Shown piece after piece: positions 12,212-21,666 of a DNA stretch of 64,000 nucleotides. Position 1 is the first letter of the stretch. Each line of letters opens with the position of its first letter. The DNA is from Thozetella sp. PMI_491 (Eukaryota > Ascomycota > Sordariomycetes > Chaetosphaeriales > Chaetosphaeriaceae): the NCBI GenBank assembly GCA_021432635.1, contig MU270073.1:214161-278160 (forward strand), written 5' to 3'. The position numbers and the translations under genes were made by a program. The notes beneath the pieces are model-generated. The model had not been told where the DNA came from. It saw only the letters and a list, made by a program, of their open reading frames with translations, and made no database searches.

Positions 12212-13187
12212 GGCAGGCGACTTTGTGGCTCGGGTCTCGTTGAGAGGATCTGGTCGGCCGTCCGGAAGGAGAGGGATCGAGGTCGTGCCAAGCTAGGAGA
12301 ATGGCTGCCGGCGAGCTTCCTTCTCGGGAGTCGTGGTGGACGGGGAGGCAAAACCAAGATTTGGAGGGTTTGGAAAAGAGGCAAAAGCAGGAAATAGCAA
12401 CAGGCAGAGGTGCTAAATACCGTCTACCGCGTCGAACGGGGGGACGCGCGGGTCGGGAAGGGACACCAGGGGCGAGGGGTGACGGGGTAGGGCGCGGGCA
12501 GATGAGGATGATATTCCTCAGTTCATGCTGGTGGATGCAAAGAATTCTAAACTGGGGTGGCTCCAGCTGTTGATTGCCGTGCCAGTGGTCGCAATCGCGC
12601 ATCGACTCAATTTCCAAGTCTTATGCACAACCCACCGCGTCGAGCTGCCTTAGGCGAGAAACATGTGGCCCCCTTGTGATGGCCACACTAAACGCTGCGG
12701 ACCACCATCTTTTCCAAGAGACTAACCAGTTGTTTTATGTAGCACACCCCCATCAGCCCATAGAAACAACCGATTAAAAACCCCCCTCGAAAACCAATCA
12801 ATCAGTGGCATCGTACTCAAGCATCCAGGGGACTCAGACGTTCTGGAAGAGAAATACGCAAACGCTCCAGTCCTGCACCAGAGCATCGGATCCTCAGGGA
12901 TTGAGGGCGTGGTCTACCTGGTTTCCAAAGGCCTTTTTTGGTCCTCGATACGGCTTCTCCCGATAGCGTTTGCTTCTTGCATCCACTTAAGAGGGAAAAA
13001 AAAGAGGCTAGAGCAAACGGCCTGGCGCATGACAAAGAGCTGTCGGCTGGACTCGTAATCCCGTGGCCACCGTGACGGCTACTCACCAGACGTCGAACCT
13101 AGTCTTAGCTCTCTCTCCCGTCCGGACAAGCACGACTTACCCTCGGGGTCCCCTTCGAAGCTTTGCAGAGGAACCCTCGGCGCCGAG
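12212..13187. other. Divergent promoter region of vps1 and cox19
   Basis: No gene seen in these 976 bases. Open frames here are GC-driven and lack fungal splice context. Both flanking genes start at the edges, so the region should contain both promoters and 5' leaders. Confidence 0.55.
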
Positions 13188-13727
13188 ATGAGCACCTTCG
13201 GGAGTCCGGGAGCCCTCCCTTCCACGAAGCCTACCCCGTGAGTTCCGGCCCTTGCACGTGCTATCTCCCATAGTATGGCTCAACAGCTTCACTAACTGCC
13301 GTTAGGCCCCAACGAGGGAGCTTCCCTCTGGATCACGATGGTAAGGCCTTGAGTCTAGCCCCCAAAGCTCGTCCTAGGGCTTAGTTGAATGAGCCCCCGT
13401 CTGTGCTGCTTCTTGTTCGCTTTCATGTGTCTCACCCTTCTCCCCGCAGGCGAATGCAAAGTGGTCATGGCCAAATACCTCAGCTGCATGAAGAAGGTCG
13501 GCGGCGTCAATGAGAACGAGTGCAGGAACCTGGCCAAATCGTATTTGGCATGCCGGATGGACCAGTGAGTAGACCATAGGCCGTTCCATCTTCCGCCGGG
13601 CTGCGCTAACCAGGGCGGCAGCAATCTAATGGCCAAGGATGATTTCAAAAACCTTGGTTTCAAAGAGCCAGCCGGGGCAAACCCGCAAAGCACGGAACAG
13701 GGCGTGAAGGGGGAGTTGAGATGGTGA
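13188..13727 (+). CDS. cox19: Mitochondrial copper-handling protein Cox19
   Basis: Cox19 is a small protein of the mitochondrial intermembrane space and cytosol needed for cytochrome c oxidase assembly, acting in copper delivery. Four exons (13188-13237, 13306-13340, 13450-13564, 13622-13727) give 101 residues. The start reads MSTFGSPGALPS, then RGSFPLDHDGEC. The twin CX9C motif is complete: C-KVVMAKYLS-C and C-RNLAKSYLA-C. It is followed by RMDHNLMAKDDFKNLGF, which is the Cox19 signature. The last acceptor (13621) was preferred to an earlier CAG because it restores the HNLMAKD block. The family length is about 90-100 residues. It would be imported by the Mia40 oxidative folding route, which is known for the family. 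The short C-terminal tail is lineage-specific. Confidence 0.95.
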
Positions 13728-14458
13728 AATCAACCGCACTGGTCCTGTTCGGATGGAGCATGTGGCAGGTGCGTCCGGTGCGTCCCAGCTGTGGGGTGGT
13801 CGGTCGCTGTACAATGTTGTATTCATACCTGATACCCTCTCTCCTAAACATATCATTGGGGGGGGGCTAGAAAAAGTCGTAAAGCCAGCAAGGACTTTTG
13901 TTTACTCGGCATGGCCTCGGCTTCTTGAGCCTCACGTTGTCACGGGCATAAGGCAGGTACAGGGACAGCTCGGCTGAAAAGTCGGACGCCCCTGGCGGCG
14001 CCGGCGAAAGCTCCCCCAAGCAAGTTCTTGTCCTGTAATAATACTACCCCGCAGAATGGGGCACTAGCATGTGCTTGGGCGGTGTTCCTCACAGCGGGTA
14101 GCTACGAGTGTATGGCCTGATGTTGACGCCGAGAAACGCCGTTCTCTGAAATACCTTCTCACGTCCCCCCTCCCCCTCTCCCCAATTGCACCATGTCTAG
14201 GGAAGATGCCTATTTACCAAAGGCATTGGGTGCCGAGAACCAGCTCGTCTGTATAAATTCCGGCGTGCTGGCGTTGTGCGTCAGGCGTGGTTAGCCTTCC
14301 TACCAGGCCCACACTTCCAAGTTGTTAGGGTGCGCTTCCCCCCGCATATAGCCGACTTACACCACCGCCGTATTCCCCATTGCCGCGCAGTTTGGAGGGG
14401 CACTTTCCGCTATTCGCCTCGACGCCCAAGATTGGAGATTGGATATCGCGCTGGCACG
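13728..14458. other. Intergenic region, no gene seen
   Basis: Between cox19 and the succinyl-CoA ligase-like gene, both on the plus strand. It contains a G-run near 13858-13866 and a pyrimidine-rich stretch near 14160-14185. I see no coding signal. Confidence 0.55.
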
Positions 14459-16824
14459 ATGCCACGAGCTCCTGGTGTTTGGCAAGGACGAGGCACTGTC
14501 CCCTTCAGGGCCGGGCCTTGCTCCCGCCGTGCTTTCTCATCGACCCCGCGGCGACGGGGTTACGAACAGACGCTTCCGAACCTCGGCATCGGGAGCCATA
14601 CTCGGGTCATCTTTCAGGGCTTCACCGGCAAGCAGGTACGTTTGGGCTGACGTCAACCCGGTACACTCATCCGCTCACTCGCTCACTCGCGCGCAGGCCA
14701 CGGCCAATGCTAAGGAGTCGCTCGCATGGGGGACCAAGATCGTCGGCGGCGTTACCCCCGGCCGCACCGGAGAGCACCTCGGCCTCCCGGTGTTGCCTTC
14801 GGTCCGGGCCGCCATGGAGCAGCTAAAGCCTGACGTGACAGGGATCTACGTGGCCGCCCACCAGGCCACGGCTGCCATTGAGGAAGCACTCGAGGCCGAG
14901 GTGCCCCTTATTGTTGCCGTCGCAGAGCACATCCCTCTCCACGACATGCTCCGGGTAGGCCCTCAGACTCCCCGGGACGCCGTCAGAATGGCCGGTGCTG
15001 ACTCTTCTGTAGATCCACTCCATGCTAAAGATGCAGTCCAAGTCGAGGCTGGTCGGCCCCAACTCCCCCGGTATCATATCTGCGGTCGGAAAGTGCCGCA
15101 TAGGTAGGTCGTTACCTGCTCGTTTAGGTGACTCCAGCCAGATACCCTAACGTCGTCCAAGGATTCCAACCGCTCCCGTGCTTCTCGCCAGGGAAGATAG
15201 GTATCGTTGCTAAGTCCGGAACGCTCAGCTACGAGGGTAAATCGTCCCATTCCTGTCTCTAACAAAATCACTACTAACGCTAACTTTCTAAGCCGTTGCC
15301 TCGACTACGCGAGCTGGTTTGGGTCAAAGCCTATGCGTAGGCGTTGGCGGCGACATTAACCCGGGTACGGACCTCAAAGAGGCTTTGAGCGTCCTAGAGA
15401 ATGACGCCCACACCGAAGCCATTGCCCTGATCGGAGAGATTGGCGGTGCCGGTGAGCTAGAAGCAGCTGCTTGGATAAAAGATTATCATGCCAGGATAAA
15501 GACGCCGAAGTAAGTTGGGTTGATCGGTCGCATGGCCAGGACAAAACTGATGGAATCCTCAAGGCCTATTGTAGCACTTATCGCCGGAATCAACGAGGCG
15601 CCTGGTCGTATCATGGGCCATGCCGGAGCATTCACCATTGCCGGAGAGCCGAGTGCCCGCGCCAAGATCGCGGCTCTTGAGGGAGCAGGTGCCACGATTG
15701 TGAACCACCCAGCCAAGTTTGGAGATGCACTTATGGCTCGCTTGGGCGGCGCTGGTGCTTCTGGGGCGTCCTCGGGCAACGAGGGTGCGTCTTCCATCTT
15801 CTCCATCTTCGGTGGGCAGCGCCGAGCACTGCATATTGCTTCTCGCAGGCCACACCAGCGGTCCGTGGTGCCGACGTTCCGGCAGCAGAAACGCCACATA
15901 TCTCTGAGCGAAGAAATCTCCATGGACCTACTCCGGTCCCAGAGCGGTATCAACTGCGGGCCATACTCGGGCATCGGCGAACGCCACTACCTAGCCATCG
16001 GCATTGACCGAAGCACCCGCTCGCCCGCCATTCTCGCGGCGCCCACCATCAAGCCAGGTGAGCTCGACCAGGGGGTGCGGCGTTTCCCGTTCGACTACCG
16101 ACGCGGCATCGACGAGCTCGCAATAGAGCGTGTGGCCGCCCACATTGGCGTCGGAAAGAAGACCGCAGCCGTCGACTCCCTTCGCAAGGTCGTCCGAGCG
16201 CTCTCCGACGTGTTTTACAGCAAAGAGGCGTACCTGGTCGAGACACACGTGGTGGAGCGCCTGGGCGAGATCAAGGTCGTCGGTGCTCGGTTTGGCTTCG
16301 ACGATGCCGCCTTCCGCAGTGGCGGGCGCCAGGGCGATATCCAGGCGTTGCGTGAGCTGGCACGGGAGGACCCTAGCGAGGTCGAGGCCGAGAAGAGTCA
16401 GATTGTGTATATCAAGCTACCCGGCGACGGCGCGATCGGCACCTTGGTTAACGGGGCTGGCCTGGCCATGAACACAGTTGACGCCCTGGCTGACGCAGGA
16501 GGCAAAGCGGCCAACTTCCTTGACACGGGAGGCAAAGCGACGAGCGAGACGGTCAAGCACAGCTTCGAGGTTATCCTCCGCGATCCCAGAGTGAAGGTAA
16601 TCTTTGTGAACATCTTCGGCGGGCTGACTCTAGGTGACATGATTGCCAGGGGTATCATCCTTGCCTTCAAGGAACTGTCTCCAAGCGTCCCCGTCGTGGT
16701 ACGGATACGGGGCACTAACGAGAAGGAGGGACAGCAGCTGATCGCCGAAAGCGGGCTGCCGCTGTTCGCGTTTGATGACTTTGAGGAGGCCGCGGCGAAG
16801 GCGATCGAGCTCTCACAAAGCTAA
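14459..16824 (+). CDS. Fused succinyl-CoA ligase alpha-beta-like protein, ATP-grasp core missing
   Basis: Exons 14459-14635, 14697-14954, 15013-15103, 15162-15236, 15293-15509 and 15564-16824 give 692 residues. The start reads like a mitochondrial presequence ([16 protein letters not shown]). The alpha half is complete: [12 protein letters not shown] and the CoA-binding Rossmann part, [30 protein letters not shown], and the phospho-histidine loop [10 protein letters not shown]. After a linker rich in Gly, Ser and Arg, a beta half starts near residue 383 ([16 protein letters not shown]). It jumps almost at once to [11 protein letters not shown], so roughly 80 residues that normally hold the KAQVLAGGRGKG-type nucleotide loop are absent. 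The C-terminal ligase domain ([26 protein letters not shown]) is intact. The family makes succinyl-CoA or the reverse with nucleotide; whether this protein still binds nucleotide is doubtful. Confidence 0.88.
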
Positions 16825-16928
16825 TTCGTCTGTGCACTATCCTAGAGTACAAGGGTGCGAGATGGATTATGTAGATGCTATATACGTCATAAATGTATAC
16901 ACGGTTAGATAAATAGCCAAAATGAGGC
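16825..16928. other. Short convergent gap
   Basis: Only 104 bases separate two convergent stop codons, so the 3' untranslated regions of the ligase-like and transporter genes probably overlap. Confidence 0.6.
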
Positions 16929-19077
16929 TTATATCCGCTGAACTTTGAACATGTTTCGGAAGTAGGACAGCATTGTCATTGGTTGCCGGGCGGATGTCGA
17001 CCTCCGGCTACTGATCCGCTGTGCGACGTCGTCATCTTGGATATCCGCCTCTCGCTCCTGCTCACTTAGATGCAGCGACTCAACCTCGTGGATCTTCCAG
17101 CTTCGGAGGAGCCAGACTAGGCGGGAATGGTCAGCACCAGCAAAGCTCCGAAGGAAAAGGCACACATACTACACAAGAAGGAGGCGATATACAACGTCCC
17201 AGCGAAAGCTTGGACATGGAGATAGCCGTCGACGCCGGCGGTCTTGAGACCCAGGCCAATAGGCTCGGCGAAGGTGGCAGGAAGCACAAGGAAAACCCAG
17301 TAGATGGACAGGGCTCCGGGATGTTAGTTGAGACAGGCATAACAGCGAAAGAGGCGGTTGGAGGGGTCATACCAGCAGGCAAGAGTTGAAGTCCCACGAC
17401 CTCGGCTCCGACGGGAGCCACAGTCGGCCAAAGAGCCCCCGCAAACATACCAAAAAGCGCATAGATGATAAGGCCGGCATAAGACTTTCCCGCAAAGATC
17501 CAGATGAAGAAGGCGGCGAGTCCTGCCACCAGGGTTGACAGGCCGGCAACGTTCATTCGGCCGATCTTGTCACTCACCAGCCCGATGATGGGTCTCCCGA
17601 CACCCTGGGACACTTCAGCGGGTCAGCTCAGCTCAGAGACATGGCGTCTACGGCCCAACACCGACTCACAATTGAACATGGCGGAGACTATCGACCCCTG
17701 GCTCGGCGTGAAGCCGACTTGCGAGGCATAGTCCGCAAGCGAGAAGACGACGATGACGTAGCTAATCATGGCGAAGAAGCCCCAGAGCATGTACAGCCAC
17801 ACCTCGCGGCGCTTGAAGAGGTCAACATGGAAGGCGACGTGGACGGCGCCAACAGCCTTGTTCCGATCGCGGATCAACAGACTGGCCACGCCGTTAGCGA
17901 CGAACGAGACGATGGCAACGATGCGAAAGGCCCAGGGAAGCCCCAGGTTCGAAATCAAGGCGTTGGTCGCCAGCGAGTACGTCAGGCCGCCGAAGCCAGA
18001 GCCGCTCGTGGACACGGCGTTGGCGAAGGACCGCTGCTTGGTGAACCATTGAGGCACTACGCCGACGCTCGCCGTGAACGAGAAGCCCATGCCAATGCCG
18101 AAACACATGCCCTGGCTAAGCAGCAGGTGCCATATCTCGGAGGTGAAGGAGGCGCCGATGAACGACGCGCTATTGAGGAGGGGTTCTTAGCTCCTGGGCT
18201 CTCATCACGATAAATATCGTCGGAGTGTGGTCATCGACTTACCTCACGAATATTACTCCTATTCTCAAGGTCGTGACCGTCCCATATTTGGCAATGCACA
18301 CGGTTGCCAGCGGCGACAGCAGCAGGGCTATGCAGGTCATTAGCAGCAAAGACAGTTACAAAAGGGACCCGGGTTACTTGCCAATTGATATGGAGAGCCC
18401 TCCGACAAAGGCAAACGTCAGTGGCGTGCCCCCCGAAAAGAGATTGTTGCGAAGATAGTACGCAAGGAACACTGCGAAGGACTACAGCAGCATGGTAAGT
18501 ATCTAGCATTCACGGCGTGAGCCTATGATACAAAGGTGAATTACTGAATTCAGGCCCCAGGTGTGGGCGTTGATTAGCCAGACGGACAAGACGACAACCC
18601 TATACGGCCCCAGTTAGGCTCCATCCATATTGCAACAGTGGGAGTGGGGTTGCGAGAGGTGTAAACGGGCTGGACCGGGAGAATAGGGGCAAGGTGTAAC
18701 ATGCAAACAAAGCCCAGCATTCAAGGGGCAAGCCACGTGGGTCAAAGAGGGTAGCGAGTTCCTCGGAACGCTCAGGGTGGCTTTCGAGCCCAGACCCGCC
18801 AGGCATGAGCTCTTTCCAGTCGTCCGGTGACTCGTTGCTAAGAGTGGGATGTTTGTGGAGGATGTGCCTGGAAGAGCTTTTCAACTAACCATCCATAGCC
18901 GCCTTCCTGGAATTCGGGCTCTCCCGACTCAGAGTTGGTCGGGCTGCCGTCTGAAACCTGCTTTTCGTTCTTCGGCCTCTCCTCTCCTTCGGGGTTTGCC
19001 ACATTGGAAGGCATGCGCACCACAAGCTGTGAGTCGTTCGGGCGAGAGACCCGGGAGATAGTTGGAGTCGATGACAT
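16929..19077 (-). CDS. MFS transporter, monocarboxylate-permease type
   Basis: Eight exons (19077-18890, 18599-18545, 18481-18382, 18327-18243, 18169-17670, 17612-17373, 17313-17170, 17116-16929) give 499 residues. The start at 19077 is the first ATG. A hydrophilic N-terminal tail leads to GGYGW, the usual entry to membrane segment 1 in this family. The segment-1 block VVVLSVWLINAHTWGLNS follows, then FAVFLAYYL. About 12 membrane segments are expected. The central conserved block GQ-type reads LSQGVGRPIIGLVSDKIGR. Monocarboxylate-type MFS proteins carry organic acids or similar solutes across the plasma membrane; the substrate here cannot be read from sequence. Intron 1 is long (290 bases) and intron 3 (18381-18328) uses a GC donor (GCAAGT). 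The hydrophilic tail ends in QPMTMLSYFRNMFKVQRI. It is convergent with the ligase-like gene. Confidence 0.92.
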
Positions 19078-19685
19078 CTGCGCGCAAATGTCCACGACCG
19101 GGGGGAACAAGGCACAAGAAACCAAAGAAAGGGAAACTAGGGCCACCGAGAACTCAACTCGGCCGCAAGGAAAAGGTCATGTGGGAAAGGAGAAAACGCG
19201 AGGCATATGTGACTTTTGGGGTAAGTTGGCAAGAGGGACCAAGGTTGGTTTAGAAGAGAGAGAATTTAGTTGTCGAGCCACCGTGAATTAGACGGAGATG
19301 TCCCCGGCCCGCAATGGGCCCCGCCGAGCCGAAGACCTTGACTCTGTTACGCCTTTCACGATGAAGAGGGAGATGCAGGCTAACCGACCCCGGCCGAAGC
19401 GCCGAGAACGGCGGGGGGCACAAATACAGACAGTAAGACGACAGCCTTTAGTTACCATTGAGGCCCTTGCCTACACTTAGTCCCCATCATCCATCTCAGG
19501 GAAACAGGGCAGCGTCGATTTTCACCCCAGTGCCTTCCCCCACGCTGCCCCAGGCTCAACGTGAAGACTCTGCGTGAGCCTCCTACTCCTTTGGGTCTTG
19601 TGGGGGGGTTTGGGCAAGCCGGGGAGACAACGGCAATAAGAGGAGTTGAGGAGAGGGAATTGCCGAGACCGAGCCTATGTAGTAC

Positions 19686-19697
19686 TGTACATGTACA
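19686..19697. repeat. Perfect 12-base palindrome TGTACATGTACA
   Basis: It directly follows AGTACTG, so it sits in a run of GTAC-type palindromic steps. It resembles the GTAC-rich inverted repeats in other intergenic regions of the window. Confidence 0.7.
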
Positions 19698-20345
19698 CCC
19701 ACCAGCTTTAGGGCGTAAACGACACCCGGCTACACACACTACCAACTAACGCCACAAGTCCATCAAAGGGTAATGCATGCCGTCTCCCCCTCCCGAGAGC
19801 TGTGGGTTAACCTGCCTCCGCAGGGGGGGCCCTTTGGCGTAGCTTGACTGGTCAACAGAGGAAGCGGGGGATCTGGCGCAAAGGGGGACGCCGCCAACAC
19901 CCGTTCTTCCCGCCATTTTCGCATCGAGGCTCCTCATGTGATGATCCACTGGGAGTTCCCATAAAGTAATAGCGGCAGCAGAGCCGTGTCATGGAAGCCG
20001 CGGGAGCGGGTGGAATGCATCCGAAGTGTTGGTACACATTCCACAGCGACGGACCCGGCGTCGCCAGGAAATGCCCAAAACGACAAGCCGGCTGCAGTGC
20101 CGTGCATAGAATCCCACGACGCCGCAGCTTCTCCAAGAGCTATTTGGGTGGTCAGCGGTTGGGTAGCATTAGGAATATGCACATAAATCGCTGGAGATCG
20201 CTGGGTTTAGACGACATTTTTTTAAGGAGTGTGCACGCTGCTAAGACATTCTGTCCCATGCTGTCACAAGTAGGAAGGTAAGGTAGTTTGGTTTACACGA
20301 GGCCTCTTAGCCTCTGCAGGGGAGCACTTCCTTAAGCTACACGGG

Positions 20346-20370
20346 ACTCTGGATCAATACTCTGGATCAA
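20346..20370. repeat. Two tandem copies of ACTCTGGATCAA
   Basis: Copies at 20346-20357 and 20359-20370 are identical and separated by one T. This is too short to name a function. Confidence 0.7.
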
Positions 20371-21666
20371 CGTAGCACAGAAGGCTTTCATAGCGATATG
20401 CCAGTTGGCGGATATGTTCGGTTTGGAGGCAGCTGTATTTCTATGCCAGATGTAGGTAGTAGCTTCATGCTAACCACTAATTTTCTTGCATGAACTTTCA
20501 CCTCGAACCATGTAACAACACCTGGGCCAGATCTTGCCGTTGCGCGGAGGAATCTGTACACAGACTGGGAGTTGGCTGTGCACCCAAGATAAAGTCACCA
20601 GCACCATCCACCTAGATAATAAGCTGAAGAATGCGAAGCCTGTCTTGTGCAACGTCGGCATGCTCGAGACCTCCTACACTCTGTAGGTATTGCTGCACCA
20701 CTCCCTTGGGCAAGTGCAGGACCATTTGACCAATCCCCGGAATCGGCCACTGTTGTGTTTTCCTCTGCCTACTCATTCGAGCTGGGGTTCAGTTTGAGTG
20801 AGTCATCTCAGCTGCCCTGGGCTAGGTAAGGTAATTATCAACTCGCTTCCTTTGTTCAATCTCCTAGGGCCGGGGGTTGGAGGTGGAGGCCCACGCCATT
20901 AATGGCCAGAGCTAAGGCATGCACGACCACGCGCGCTCTCGCGACTTCCACGCGGTCATGCAGCGGCCTAGCAGCCAAGGTTTGGCGTGGTGGCAGAAAT
21001 GCACAGACTTGGGGCTACAAGGGACGTGATGCTCTCGATCTGTTTTGGACGAGGCATGTTGACGTCGTGCCAAAGAAAGAGGTACGAAGTTTACATGTGC
21101 CCCAGAAACATGGCGGATCGCCGCTCCCCGGCGTGGGCGTATGTTCCATTCGGCAGCGGGGCCTGCATGGGGCGGATCCTCGTGCGATCGCACGCTCATT
21201 GGTCTGACGGCAGGGGGTGTGTCAGGCATCACTGTGGAAACCGCGTGGTGCCGATCTGGCAACGCAGGGGAGTCGCGCAAAAAAAATAATATATCGGGCA
21301 TTGGGCGCCTCGTAGCCACCGGCTGGCGTCTCACAGAGACCAGTCAGTGCATGCATGCTCTAGAGCTACCATTGTCTCATACCCGGGTGCCAGTTCTGCC
21401 CAGCAACCTCCCGACTTCTCCACGGATGCCTCTGCTTTGCCTTAGCTTACCGCACGTTTATGCATGAAAATTATAAACAAGTAGCTTTTATTTAACACCA
21501 CCCGCCCGCTGCTCTCGCACGTTCCGCCTGGACCTCCCTTTTGACCAGGCCCGCCCTAACGAACCTCCTCCCTCCTCTCTCCGCACTCACAACAAAACAA
21601 AAACAGAACTCCCAAGACCTTCCATTCCAAGATAGCTCCAGCTTCTCTAAGCACAGCGCCGCGGCC

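Larger units (their letters stand above)
19078..21666. other. Long divergent intergenic region, no gene supported
   Basis: About 2.6 kb between the transporter and LIM genes. Open frames on both strands lack ATG plus splice support. Visible local features are a 12-base palindrome at 19686-19697, a G-run near 19821-19829 and a tandem 12-base repeat at 20346-20370. A non-coding transcript cannot be excluded. Confidence 0.5.

Noticed and set aside
15782-15849. Possible intron in the linker of the ligase-like protein (GTGCGT...TCGCAG)
   Set aside because: Removing it shifts the frame and leads to an early stop, while the unspliced frame continues into the beta half.
18600-18884. 94-codon frame inside the long first intron of the transporter
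   Set aside because: It is bounded by good splice sites on both sides and removal restores the conserved GGYGW-VVVLSVWL junction.
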